Positions 27,132-36,005 of a stretch of 64,000 nt of DNA are shown here, in pieces (positions within the stretch are counted from its first letter, which is position 1; each line of letters begins with the position of its first letter). This DNA is from CAYLLE01 sp964384485. GTDB lineage: Bacteria; Spirochaetota; Spirochaetia; CAYLLE01. The notes under the pieces were generated by a model. That model worked only from the letters and a program-made list of their open reading frames with translations. It made no database searches and was not told where the DNA came from. Where the stretch lies: contig CAYLLE010000005.1 of assembly GCA_964384485.1 (NCBI GenBank), forward strand, positions 5,615 to 69,614, in the 5' to 3' direction. Position numbers and translations under genes: made by a program.

Positions 27132-27932
27132 ATGATAAAACGTATCGCGGGAGTTACCGGTCTTCTGCTGCTTCTTGCCGCGGCAGTACCGCCGGTCCAG
27201 GCCCAGGATGTACCCGGTCCGGGACCGGATCAGGAAGTTACACCTGCCATGGAGATACCTTTCATCGATCTCTCGGTCCGAGCACCGGACGGCAACCAGG
27301 AAGTTTCGTTTACTCTGCAGCTCCTTTTGTTATTGGCCGTTCTGAGCATCGCCCCGTCCATCATTATTCTCCTGACTTCTTTCCTCCGGATCGCTATCGT
27401 TTTTGATTTCATCAAGCGGGCCCTTTCTCTGCAGCAGGTTCCTCCCACTCAGGTGCTTATGGGGGTGGCCCTGTTTTTGACCCTCTTTATCATGTGGCCC
27501 ACGGTGACGACGGTCTACGAAAATTCGATACAGCCCTTTGCAGCCGGTGAAATCGGTTTTCAGGAGGCTTACGAGAATTTCATTACTCCCCTCCGGGTTT
27601 TTATGTACCGCCAGATGCGGGAAGATCCCGGCAATATCAGTTTATTTATGAAGATGAGTAATCTTCCAAAGCCGGAAAATCTGGCCGATGTGCCGACCCA
27701 GGTTCTGATACCGGCTTTTGTGCTTCACGAAATGACCGTTGCGTTTAAGATGGGAATCCTTCTGTTTATTCCCTTTATAGTAATCGATATGGTAGTCGCT
27801 TCAACCCTGATGTCCATGGGTATGATCATGCTGCCGCCGGTAATGATTTCCCTTCCGTTCAAAATTATTCTGTTTGTACTAGTTGACGGATGGGGGCTGA
27901 TTACCCAGCAGCTTGTGGCAAGCTACGGATAG
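27132..27932 (+). CDS. fliP: Flagellar export gate protein FliP
   Basis: Core subunit of the type III export gate in the inner membrane. A cleavable signal peptide (IAGVTGLLLLLAAAVPPVQA) is followed by FliP helices and signatures: LLTSFLRIAIVFDFIKRALS, QVLMGVALFLTLFIM, and VASTLMSMGMIMLPPVMISLP. 266 residues. ATG at 27132 sits just after a G-rich site (GGGGGGGA); a TTG at 27120 lies inside that site and is less likely. fliQ follows 11 bases later. Confidence 0.96.
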   Translation: MIKRIAGVTGLLLLLAAAVPPVQAQDVPGPGPDQEVTPAMEIPFIDLSVRAPDGNQEVSFTLQLLLLLAVLSIAPSIIILLTSFLRIAIVFDFIKRALSLQQVPPTQVLMGVALFLTLFIMWPTVTTVYENSIQPFAAGEIGFQEAYENFITPLRVFMYRQMREDPGNISLFMKMSNLPKPENLADVPTQVLIPAFVLHEMTVAFKMGILLFIPFIVIDMVVASTLMSMGMIMLPPVMISLPFKIILFVLVDGWGLITQQLVASYG

Positions 27933-27943
27933 GGAGGTAGGAT

Positions 27944-28213
27944 ATGTCGTTAGGATTCGCGGTGGCAGTCATGCGGAACGGTATCCTTCAGGTTCTTCTG
28001 ATGGCCGCGCCGGTTTTGATTGTCAGTGTAGTGGTAGGATTGATCGTTTCTATCTTTCAGGCCACCACGTCGATACAGGAACAGACTCTCACTTTTGTCC
28101 CGAAAATCGCGGCAATTCTGGTCTCCCTGATTGTTTTCGGATCATGGATATTCTCGTCAATGCGGGAATTCGCCCTTTCAATCATTAATATGCTTCCGGA
28201 GATGGTTAAGTGA
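27944..28213 (+). CDS. fliQ: Flagellar export gate protein FliQ
   Basis: Two-helix export-gate subunit of 89 residues: helix 1 around 15-40 (QVLLMAAPVLIVSVVVGLIVS), the conserved IFQATTSIQEQTLTFVPKI loop, and helix 2 (AAILVSLIVFGSWIFSSM). Shine-Dalgarno GGGAGG at 27931-27936. Its stop overlaps the GTG start of fliR by 4 bases. Confidence 0.96.
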   Translation: MSLGFAVAVMRNGILQVLLMAAPVLIVSVVVGLIVSIFQATTSIQEQTLTFVPKIAAILVSLIVFGSWIFSSMREFALSIINMLPEMVK

Positions 28214-28992
28214 TTCAGGACCTTCAGGTATTTTTCCTGATTTTCGCGCGGATTTTCGCGCTCCTTATCGTTGCACCCCTGATCTCTTCCCGTTCCGTTC
28301 CCAGCATAGCCCGGATCGGGCTTACCCTTTTTGCCGCGGTGACCGTTTTTCCGTGGGTCAAGGAGCTGGGGTACCCTATCCCCGATTTGGGGTTGAGCTA
28401 CAGTCTGTTAGTCCTCGGGGAAGCTCTCGTCGGCGTGATACTCGGTTTCTTCCTGGTTTTAATACATTCCGCGTTTCAGGTGGCGGGGCAGTTCTTTTCT
28501 CTGCAGATGGGATTCGGCGCCTCCCAGGTCTACGATCCCTTATCGCAGGTTTCAATGCCTCTTATCGGACAGCTGTTCTACATAATGGGAATGTTCATCT
28601 TTGTTACCGTAGACGGTTTTCAAAAACTCTTCCTGTCCGGTATATACCGTTCTTTTAACTCTATTAAAGCGGTGGACCTGGTGTACAACAAGGACCCGCT
28701 CATCGGGATGATCCTAAAAGGACTGGGCGGACTGTTCGAACAGGCTCTCATCATAAGCTTCCCGGTTCTCGGAACCCTTTTCCTGATCTCGGTGACTATC
28801 GGACTTATGTCCAAGGCGGCGCCGCAGATGAACCTGCTGATGATGGGATTTCCCATTTCCATCGCCGTAGCGTTTCTGATAATCTTCCTCTCCATGCCCT
28901 TCATCGTTGAGGCATTCGCCCGTATTATAGAAGGCAGCCTGGAACAGATATCGATCCTTATTGACCGGATAGCAGGGGGGACGGCGCAATGA
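28210..28992 (+). CDS. fliR: Flagellar export gate protein FliR
   Basis: Six-helix export-gate subunit (260 residues), with the FliR-type opening ARIFALLIVAPLISSRSVP and the segment QVAGQFFSLQMGFGASQVYDP, of which the key part is GQFFSLQMGFG. GTG start overlapping the fliQ stop (GTGA). Its last four bases overlap the flhB start. FliP, FliQ and FliR form the 5:4:1 gate; FlhB wraps around it, consistent with this gene order. Confidence 0.95.
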   Translation: MIQDLQVFFLIFARIFALLIVAPLISSRSVPSIARIGLTLFAAVTVFPWVKELGYPIPDLGLSYSLLVLGEALVGVILGFFLVLIHSAFQVAGQFFSLQMGFGASQVYDPLSQVSMPLIGQLFYIMGMFIFVTVDGFQKLFLSGIYRSFNSIKAVDLVYNKDPLIGMILKGLGGLFEQALIISFPVLGTLFLISVTIGLMSKAAPQMNLLMMGFPISIAVAFLIIFLSMPFIVEAFARIIEGSLEQISILIDRIAGGTAQ

Positions 28993-30137
28993 GTGAGTTT
29001 CTGTACCGGACAATTCCGCCCCTAAAAGATTCTTCCTTCGCCGGAATGCACCTTAGGTGGTTCGCTGCCGAGGATGAGGGACGGACCGAAGATCCGACGG
29101 AACATAAGATCCGGAAGGCCAGGGAGGAAGGGAAGGTCGCGAAATCCCCCGAAGTTCCCTCCACCATGGTTCTACTTATGACGGTGGTAACTATCGCCTT
29201 AATCGCCTCTTTTCTTTTCAACGGTTTCGCGGAAATGATGACCTACTTTTTAAGCCGAACGGGTCAGATAGATGTTCTAACCGATCCCACAGTCACGACT
29301 TCTTTTTACCGTTATTTTCTCCGCCTCGTCCTACCGGTGGCAGTGGTCGCTTTCGCCGGGGCTGTGATCGGGAATATTCTGCAGGTCGGCTTCATGTTCA
29401 CCACCAAGACCATCAAGCCTGATTTTTCGAAGGTCGCACCGAAGTTCGGTAAGTTTTTTAAACGGGCTCTGTTCTCCCTTGAAGCGGTGTTCAATCTCGG
29501 AAAGACCCTCCTGAAGGTTGTAGTCATCGGGTTTATTGCCTATTTAAATATCAGGGCGAATTTGGGTGAACTTATAATGCTGATCCAGTTCTCCTTTCTC
29601 CAGTCATTTTCTTTAGTGACAGGGATCGCCTTCGCAATTCTGCTGGAATCCGCGATATTCCTTCTGGCAATATCGGTGGTGGATTACTTTTTTCAGCGCA
29701 GGCAGCACAGAGAATCCCTCAAAATGAGCCGGCAGGAGATCAAGGAAGAGCGGAAAACCTACGAAGGTGATCCGCTGGTAAAGAACCGGATGAAGCAGCG
29801 GATGCAGGAGCTCCTCTCCAGGAACATGATCCAGAGGGTGGAAGAGGCCGATGTGGTGGTAACCAACCCGACCCATTACGCGGTTGCCATGGAGTACCGG
29901 CGGGAAACGATGGACGCGCCTACCGTCACCGCGAAAGGGCAGGATCACCTGGCCCAGCGGATCCGCGAAGCGGCGGATGAACACGATGTTCCCATAATTG
30001 AAAACAAGCCGCTTGCCAGGGCGCTTTATGCTGAGGTTGATATCGGTGATACGATTCCCGAACGGTATTATGAAGCGGTGGTAACGGTACTGAAACAGGT
30101 GTATAAGATGAAAGGACAGGCCGGAAGGGCAGTTTAA
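28989..30137 (+). CDS. flhB: Flagellar export switch protein FlhB
   Basis: Inner-membrane export protein that switches substrate class from hook to filament. The N-terminal 25 residues extend beyond most homologues. The family motif GRTEDPTEHKIRKAREEG and four membrane helices follow, then the cytoplasmic domain with the self-cleaving NPTH site at N293 (VVTNPTHYAVAMEY) and the PLARALYAEVDIGDTIPERYY region. Cleavage at N-P is known for the family and expected here. 382 residues. Confidence 0.96.
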   Translation: MSEFLYRTIPPLKDSSFAGMHLRWFAAEDEGRTEDPTEHKIRKAREEGKVAKSPEVPSTMVLLMTVVTIALIASFLFNGFAEMMTYFLSRTGQIDVLTDPTVTTSFYRYFLRLVLPVAVVAFAGAVIGNILQVGFMFTTKTIKPDFSKVAPKFGKFFKRALFSLEAVFNLGKTLLKVVVIGFIAYLNIRANLGELIMLIQFSFLQSFSLVTGIAFAILLESAIFLLAISVVDYFFQRRQHRESLKMSRQEIKEERKTYEGDPLVKNRMKQRMQELLSRNMIQRVEEADVVVTNPTHYAVAMEYRRETMDAPTVTAKGQDHLAQRIREAADEHDVPIIENKPLARALYAEVDIGDTIPERYYEAVVTVLKQVYKMKGQAGRAV

Positions 30138-30152
30138 AAGGGGTAATATGTA

Positions 30153-32237
30153 ATGGCTGATGTTCAGCGTATTTTCAGTAATGCTTTCCTCAGACAGCGA
30201 AGCGACATCCTCGTCGCGATCGGTGTGATTATCGCGGTGATGATGTTCATCATCCCCCTGCCCGCGGTAATTCTCGACACCCTGATGTCCCTGAACCTTG
30301 TTTTCAGTCTCCTTGTTGTTTTGATAGTACTCTACACAAAACGGTCTTTGGATTTTTCCATTTTTCCAACACTGCTTCTGATATCGGCGGTGTTTGGGCT
30401 GGCTTTGAATGTTTCTTCCACCAGGCTTATTTTGGCTCAGGGAGAGGATTTCAAGGGTCAGGTTGTCCGGGCCTTTTCCAGTTTTGTGGTTGGAAGCGGG
30501 GGTACGGAAGGTATCGTCATCGGAGCGATCATTTTCGTTATCATTATAGTCGTCCAGGTAGTTGTTATAACCAAAGGCGCGACCCGGGTTGCCGAAGTAG
30601 CTGCCCGGTTTACCCTGGATGCTCTGCCGGGTAAACAGATGGCCATAGAAGCGGAGTACAACTCCGGGGCCATAAGCGAAGAAGAAGCAAGCCGTCGGAA
30701 AATAGATCTAGAAAAGGAAGTTGATTTTTACGGCGCTATGGACGGTGCCGCCAAGTTCGTGAGCGGTAACGTAAAAGCGGGTATATTCATTACGGTCTTA
30801 AACGTGGTAGGAGGAATTGTAGTCGGTGTTACCCTGCATAACGAAACATTCCAGACCGCGCTGAACAATTACATTTCCCTGGCCATTGGTGACGGACTGG
30901 TATCCCAGTTCCCGGCATTGCTGATTTCGGTCGGAACGGGACTCATCGTAACCAGGGCTGTTTCGGACGGTACTTTCGGTTCCGACGTTACCCAGCAGTT
31001 TTCGCACCAATCAAAAGTTTACTGGATCGGTGCCGCCTTTCTGCTGCTTTTGGGGTTTCTTCCAGGCTTTCCCTGGTATGTCTTGATCCCCTTGGGGCTT
31101 CTAATGGGGTTTCTGGCGTACCGGATGACCGGCAGGCAGATTGCCCGGGAAACCGAAGAAGAGGAAGAGGCAGCCGCCCGGAAGGGTACGGAAGCTCCGG
31201 CTGAAATATCCCCGGTAGCTCCGCTGGATCCGATCTCCATGGAACTCGGATACGGTCTTGTTCCGCTGGCGGATAAACCCCAGGGAGCCGAGCTTTTGGA
31301 CAGGATAACCCGGATCAGACGGGAAATCGCGCTGGATCTCGGTCTTGTGGTACCCAGGATAAGAATCGTGGACAACCCCCGGCTGGAACCGTCGGAGTAC
31401 AGTTTGAAAATCCGGGGCGTTGAAGTAGGCCGGGGAAACATCAGGCTGGGCCATTTTCTGGCCATCAATCCGGGTGGTGTCCGGGAAGAGGTGGCCGGTG
31501 AAAAGACCCGGGATCCCGCGTTCGGTCTGCCGGCGTTATGGATAATGGATTCCCAGCGGGAAGCAGCGGAGCGGGCAGGGTATACCGTTGTCGACGCGCC
31601 TTCGATTATTGCGACCCATCTTACCGAGATAATAAAACGGCACGCCGCGGATATTCTGGACCGGCAGGAGGTGAAATCTATCCTGGACACGATAAAACAG
31701 GACTACTCGGCGGTTGTGGAAGAGGCGCAGCGTGAACTCACCATCGGCGACATTCAGAAAGTGCTTCAGGGTCTGCTCCGGGAACAGGTATCTATCCGGA
31801 ACATGGTTATTATTCTGGAGACCCTGGCCGATTACGGAGGCGTAACAAAGGAGACGGTCTTCCTCGTGGAAAAAACGAGACAGGCTTTGGCACGGCAGAT
31901 TTCACTGCAGTATGCCGACGAAGAGAAGAAGCTTCATGTAATCACTATAAATCCTGAACTTGAACAGCAGATTGTGGATTCCCGGATGGACACACCGTCC
32001 GGTCCGGTAGCCGCTCTAGCTCCGGATGTTCAGCGGCAGTGGATAAACGCGCTGACCAACACTGTCCGGAGTGTGCAGGAACAGGGATATTTCCCGATTA
32101 TACTCTGTTCCGAAGCGGCTAGAGCCATGGTAAAACAGAGTACCGCCAGAGAGGTGCCCGATCTGGCTGTGCTGTCGGTACCTGAAATAGTAAATGATAT
32201 TGAAGTAGAAAGGATTGGAGAAGTACACTTGCAATAG
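30153..32237 (+). CDS. flhA: Flagellar export protein FlhA
   Basis: Largest export-gate component, 694 residues. About eight membrane helices (to about residue 325) flank the FHIPEP-type cytoplasmic loop, with DALPGKQMAIEAEYNSGAI and VSGNVKAGIFITVLNVVGG. The cytoplasmic nonameric ring domain follows an acidic linker (EEEEEAAARKG) and includes IEVVRAG-like substrate-docking segments and VLSVPEIVNDIEVERIGEV at the end. flhF starts 14 bases downstream. Confidence 0.97.
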   Translation: MADVQRIFSNAFLRQRSDILVAIGVIIAVMMFIIPLPAVILDTLMSLNLVFSLLVVLIVLYTKRSLDFSIFPTLLLISAVFGLALNVSSTRLILAQGEDFKGQVVRAFSSFVVGSGGTEGIVIGAIIFVIIIVVQVVVITKGATRVAEVAARFTLDALPGKQMAIEAEYNSGAISEEEASRRKIDLEKEVDFYGAMDGAAKFVSGNVKAGIFITVLNVVGGIVVGVTLHNETFQTALNNYISLAIGDGLVSQFPALLISVGTGLIVTRAVSDGTFGSDVTQQFSHQSKVYWIGAAFLLLLGFLPGFPWYVLIPLGLLMGFLAYRMTGRQIARETEEEEEAAARKGTEAPAEISPVAPLDPISMELGYGLVPLADKPQGAELLDRITRIRREIALDLGLVVPRIRIVDNPRLEPSEYSLKIRGVEVGRGNIRLGHFLAINPGGVREEVAGEKTRDPAFGLPALWIMDSQREAAERAGYTVVDAPSIIATHLTEIIKRHAADILDRQEVKSILDTIKQDYSAVVEEAQRELTIGDIQKVLQGLLREQVSIRNMVIILETLADYGGVTKETVFLVEKTRQALARQISLQYADEEKKLHVITINPELEQQIVDSRMDTPSGPVAALAPDVQRQWINALTNTVRSVQEQGYFPIILCSEAARAMVKQSTAREVPDLAVLSVPEIVNDIEVERIGEVHLQ

Positions 32238-32251
32238 TAAGGAAAAAAGTG

Positions 32252-33454
32252 ATGGAATATTTTACGGAACAAGCATTGAGTCATCAGGAAGCTCTCAATA
32301 AAGTACAGATGAAGTACGGCGACCGGGCCCGGATAATGAACCACCGGAGTGTCAAAATGGGCGGATTTCTCGGTCTCTTTTCCCGGGAGGGGGTGGAAAT
32401 TAACGGGTACATCGCCTCGGCACCGCCGCCTAAAAAGGATTTTGATAAGCAGAAAGCGGAAATACTGGCTACGGTGCAAAAGACAAGTTCCATAGAACTG
32501 GTGCTTAAGGAAGTTCAAGCCCTCGGAGAGCGGCTCGACCGGAATGGTTCCGGGCATGAAGAAAAGCAGAACCATCCCTCCATTATCAAGGCATCAGAAC
32601 TGTTAAGCAGGAACGAATTCTCCTATACGTTTATCCGGAAATCTGAAAAATGGATGAAAAACACATTCACCCTTGAGGAGCTTGACGATTTTTTGCTTGT
32701 TCAGCAGCGTCTTGCGGAATGGATCGGCAGGCAGGTTGTTATTCACAATCCGAAAAGACGGGAAAAACCGATGGTCTTCATCATTGTAGGTCCTACCGGA
32801 GTCGGTAAAACGACGACAATAGCTAAACTGGCCGCGACCTATGCAATCGGCAACGAAAGCTCCCGCCCGAGAAAAGTCCGGATACTGACAATAGACAATT
32901 ACCGGATCGGGGCTAAACAGCAGATCGAAACTTACGGTGAGATAATGGAAATTCCGGTTTCGGCCGTAGAAACGAAGGAAGAGGTCCAGAAGTATCTCGC
33001 CCTATATGAGGATGCTGATATTATCTTTATAGATACAATCGGAAAAAGCCCCAAAGATTTTGTTAAACTGGCGGAAATGAAGGAATTGCTTCACTCCTGC
33101 GGCACAAAAGCCTCGGTGCACCTTGCCGTGAGCTCCACAACAAAGCCGGGAGATATCGAAGAAATAATTCGACAGTTTGAATCTTTCGGCTGCGAATCAA
33201 TCATACTCACCAAGCTCGATGAAACCAGCCGGGTCGGGAACATCATTAGTGTATTAGCCGAAAAAAAGAAGGAGCTTTCCTACTTTACGACCGGCCAGCG
33301 GGTTCCCCAGGATCTCGAACGGGCGACGGTCAAGGAATTGCTCCTGCGGCTGGAAGGTTTTACAATAAACAGAAATCAGTTAGAACAAGCCCTTAATCCG
33401 CCTTCTGGCGGAGAACAGGAAGATAAACGGAATAACGGAGAAATAGATGGCTGA
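32252..33454 (+). CDS. flhF: Flagellar GTPase FlhF
   Basis: SRP-family GTPase that sets where and how many flagella are built, here at the cell poles. The basic N-terminal region (MEYFTEQALSHQEALNKVQ) and a linker precede the NG domain with P-loop GPTGVGKT (K186), IDNYRIGAKQQIETYGEI, DIIFIDTIGKSP and TKLDETSRVGN. 400 residues from ATG 32252; a GTG three bases earlier is an equally open alternative. It overlaps flhG by 8 bases, fitting their joint action. Confidence 0.96.
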   Translation: MEYFTEQALSHQEALNKVQMKYGDRARIMNHRSVKMGGFLGLFSREGVEINGYIASAPPPKKDFDKQKAEILATVQKTSSIELVLKEVQALGERLDRNGSGHEEKQNHPSIIKASELLSRNEFSYTFIRKSEKWMKNTFTLEELDDFLLVQQRLAEWIGRQVVIHNPKRREKPMVFIIVGPTGVGKTTTIAKLAATYAIGNESSRPRKVRILTIDNYRIGAKQQIETYGEIMEIPVSAVETKEEVQKYLALYEDADIIFIDTIGKSPKDFVKLAEMKELLHSCGTKASVHLAVSSTTKPGDIEEIIRQFESFGCESIILTKLDETSRVGNIISVLAEKKKELSYFTTGQRVPQDLERATVKELLLRLEGFTINRNQLEQALNPPSGGEQEDKRNNGEIDG

Positions 33455-34322
33455 TCAGGCAGAAACGTTACGGGAAATGATGAAAAACAAGGGATCCTCA
33501 AACGGATCCGGAGGTACCAGGATCATTACGGTTGCCAGCGGAAAGGGCGGAGTAGGTAAAACAAACATTTCAACAAACCTCGCCATTGCTTATGCCAAAC
33601 TCGGAAAGAAGGTCATATTGATGGACGCTGACCTGGGATTGGCAAATGTGAATGTGGTTCTTGGAATCATTCCGAAGTACAACCTTTATCATCTAATCCG
33701 AAAACAGAAGAAACTCGACGAAATAATTATGGATACGGATTACGGTATCAGGATTGTAGCCGGCGCGAGCGGGTTCGCGAAAATCGCGAATCTGACTGAG
33801 GAAGAGCGGCAATCTTTCATACAGGAGTTATCGAAACTCTCCAGCGCGGACATAATCATAATTGACACTTCCGCCGGAGTTTCCGCGAATGTTCTCTCCT
33901 TTGTCGCGGCAGCGGATGAGGCCGTCATCGTTACAACACCCGAACCTACAGCCATCACCGACGCTTACGGAATAATAAAAATTATTGCTACCGAAATTGA
34001 TAATCTTGGACTCAGCCTGAAACTTGTCGTAAACCGGGTAAAATCGGTGACGGAAGGAAAGCGGGTAGCGGAGCGGGTTATAAATATTGCCGGACAGTTT
34101 CTGAATCTGAAAGTTGAATATCTCGGATATGTTTATGAAGATCCGGTAGTTCATAACGCGGTACTGAAACAGAAGCCGTTTCTGATTGTAGATTCCAAGA
34201 GTAAGGCTGCGAATTGTGTCCATCATATTGTGAGTAAGCTGGAAAAGGTAAGTTATACCGAAGGAGGCGGCATTTCTAAGTTTTTGAAACGTCTATTCGG
34301 GGCACAGCAGGCAGGAAGGTGA
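33447..34322 (+). CDS. flhG: Flagellar number regulator FlhG (MinD-like)
   Basis: ParA/MinD-family ATPase that counteracts FlhF and limits flagellar number; also called YlxH or FleN. The deviant Walker A is SGKGGVGKTNISTNLAIAY, followed by MDADLGLANVNVVLG and IIIDTSAGVSANVLSF. The N-terminal residues (MADQAETLREMMKNKG) resemble the DQAxxLR motif that stimulates FlhF GTPase. The C-terminal end is a basic amphipathic segment (ISKFLKRLFGAQQAGR), likely for membrane binding. 291 residues. Confidence 0.95.
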   Translation: MADQAETLREMMKNKGSSNGSGGTRIITVASGKGGVGKTNISTNLAIAYAKLGKKVILMDADLGLANVNVVLGIIPKYNLYHLIRKQKKLDEIIMDTDYGIRIVAGASGFAKIANLTEEERQSFIQELSKLSSADIIIIDTSAGVSANVLSFVAAADEAVIVTTPEPTAITDAYGIIKIIATEIDNLGLSLKLVVNRVKSVTEGKRVAERVINIAGQFLNLKVEYLGYVYEDPVVHNAVLKQKPFLIVDSKSKAANCVHHIVSKLEKVSYTEGGGISKFLKRLFGAQQAGR

Positions 34323-34375
34323 AACTTGACGGGATGGCGATTTTACCATAATCTGGAGATAAGGAGCGGTTCCGG

Positions 34376-35131
34376 ATGCCCGAGAACTTAAATTGGAAGA
34401 TCGTTGCAGGCGCCGCGGCTGGTGCTTTTCTCATCGCCTTTATAATCGCGGGTGTTGCTGGAGTGGGCTTCGGCAAGATGATCCTGCGCGGTTTTTTAGG
34501 CGCTCTAGTGTTCGGGGCTCTCGGGGCGGGATTAAGCATTGTAATTGCCCGGTTCCTTCCTGAATTACTGACACCTCAGGAACAGACCTCTGCGGAAGAA
34601 GATTTTAAGCCGAAAGAAACCGGCAGAAATGTAGATGTTGTAGTGGAAAATGATGAAGAAATCGGAGCGGGCGTCTACAATTTAGAAGTTGCAGATGACG
34701 AAGAGCTAGAAGAAATTGCAGGTGACTCCACCGGGGATTCCGAAGAACCCGCAGCTGATTTGGAACCGGCGGAAGATCTTCCGGAGAGCGGGGAAGCTGG
34801 TTCCGGTGAAAATGTGAACTTCAATGAAGATACAGATGATTCTCTGGTTGAAGAGGTAGAAGAACTGTCTCCGGAAGAGGACGATTCAGAAGAATTCCGG
34901 GAAAGTATTGCAGCCGAAACAGTCGAGCCGGATGATGATGTTGAAAATCTGCCGGATGTAGACCGGTTTTCCGGATCTTTTCAGGATACTCTGGAACAGG
35001 ACGAGGAAAACGAGCAGGAAGAACCGCCCCGGAAGCAGTTTTCTCCGGAACAGGAAAATCCGTTTCCTGATCAGGATCCGGAAACAATGGCACGGGCTAT
35101 CCGGACAGCATTAAAGAGAGATTCCGAATGA
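34376..35131 (+). CDS. Hypothetical acidic membrane protein
   Basis: No family recognised. The first 60 residues form two hydrophobic helices rich in Ala and Gly (IVAGAAAGAFLIAFIIAG; GFLGALVFGALGAGLSIVIA), a glycine-zipper-like pattern. The other 190 residues are strongly acidic and probably disordered (runs of Glu, Asp, Ser and Pro), ending in a more ordered segment (PETMARAIRTALKRDSE). AAGGAG lies near the start. It is located between flhG and the sigma factor, so a flagellar or regulatory role is possible by context only. Confidence 0.6.
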   Translation: MPENLNWKIVAGAAAGAFLIAFIIAGVAGVGFGKMILRGFLGALVFGALGAGLSIVIARFLPELLTPQEQTSAEEDFKPKETGRNVDVVVENDEEIGAGVYNLEVADDEELEEIAGDSTGDSEEPAADLEPAEDLPESGEAGSGENVNFNEDTDDSLVEEVEELSPEEDDSEEFRESIAAETVEPDDDVENLPDVDRFSGSFQDTLEQDEENEQEEPPRKQFSPEQENPFPDQDPETMARAIRTALKRDSE

Positions 35132-35204
35132 TGATTTTTAAGAGGAGAGGATGTTCCGCGGAGCGGCACCGATTACTCCATTCAGACGGGAAGGTATGTT
35201 AATT

Positions 35205-35993
35205 ATGAGCGAAAACGTTACCGCCGAAAAAAAAGAAGAAGAACTTTGGCATCAATATAAAAAGAAGAAAGATTCTAAGTTAAGAGATTATTTTGTAAAA
35301 AAATATGCTCCTTTAGTAAAGTATGTAGCGGGTAAGGTGGCAGTTGGGATGCCGAGCAACGTGGAGTTTGACGATCTTGTCGGATACGGTGTTTTCGGTC
35401 TCTTTGACGCGATCGAAAAGTTTGATCCCGCGAAGCATGTAAAATTTAAAACCTATGCCGTCACTCGGATCCGGGGCGCAATCTTTGATGAGCTCCGCTC
35501 CATTGACTGGGTACCCAGATCGGTCAGGCAGAAAGCCCGGCAGGTAGAAGAATCGGTACGGAAACTTGAATCCTCCCTTGGAAGACCCGCCACGGATAAA
35601 GAAATCGCGAAAGATATGGGAATGTCCTCAAAGGATTTCGAAAAAATGATGATGAAGATCAGCGGGACATCAATTCTATCCCTGAATGAGGTGTGGTACA
35701 GCGGAGATGAGAACGACAAAATTTCAATTTCCGACAGTATCGAATCTCCGCAGAGTCTTAATCCCGACACGATCGTCGAAAAGGATGAAATAAAACGGGT
35801 TATTATAGAAGCAATCAACGAACTTCCGGACAAAGAGAAGAAGGTGCTTGTTCTATATTATTATGAAGATTTAACGCTAAAAGAAATCGGGCAGGTTCTC
35901 GAAGTAACAGAATCTAGAATATCTCAGCTCCACACAAAAGCAATCATGCGGCTCCGGGCAAAACTGACCAATATCAAGAAAGGAATCATGTAG
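35205..35993 (+). CDS. whiG: Flagellar RNA polymerase sigma factor (WhiG/FliA)
   Basis: Sigma-28 type factor of 262 residues. Region 2 contains FDDLVGYGVFGLFDAIEKFD and KFKTYAVTRIRGAIFDELR, region 3 VPRSVRQKARQVEESVRKLE and region 4 the helix-turn-helix LTLKEIGQVLEVTESRISQLH; longer segments are cited only by these parts. The start at 35205 follows GGGAAGG with 10-base spacing; an in-frame ATG at 35151 would add 18 residues and has its site too close. It probably drives flagellar promoters, including the candidate at 10702. Confidence 0.93.
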   Translation: MSENVTAEKKEEELWHQYKKKKDSKLRDYFVKKYAPLVKYVAGKVAVGMPSNVEFDDLVGYGVFGLFDAIEKFDPAKHVKFKTYAVTRIRGAIFDELRSIDWVPRSVRQKARQVEESVRKLESSLGRPATDKEIAKDMGMSSKDFEKMMMKISGTSILSLNEVWYSGDENDKISISDSIESPQSLNPDTIVEKDEIKRVIIEAINELPDKEKKVLVLYYYEDLTLKEIGQVLEVTESRISQLHTKAIMRLRAKLTNIKKGIM

Positions 35994-36005
35994 TCAGGAG
36001 AATCT

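Noticed and set aside
34326..34352. TTGACG with CATAAT before the acidic membrane protein
   Set aside because: Spacer is only 15 bases; too weak to call.
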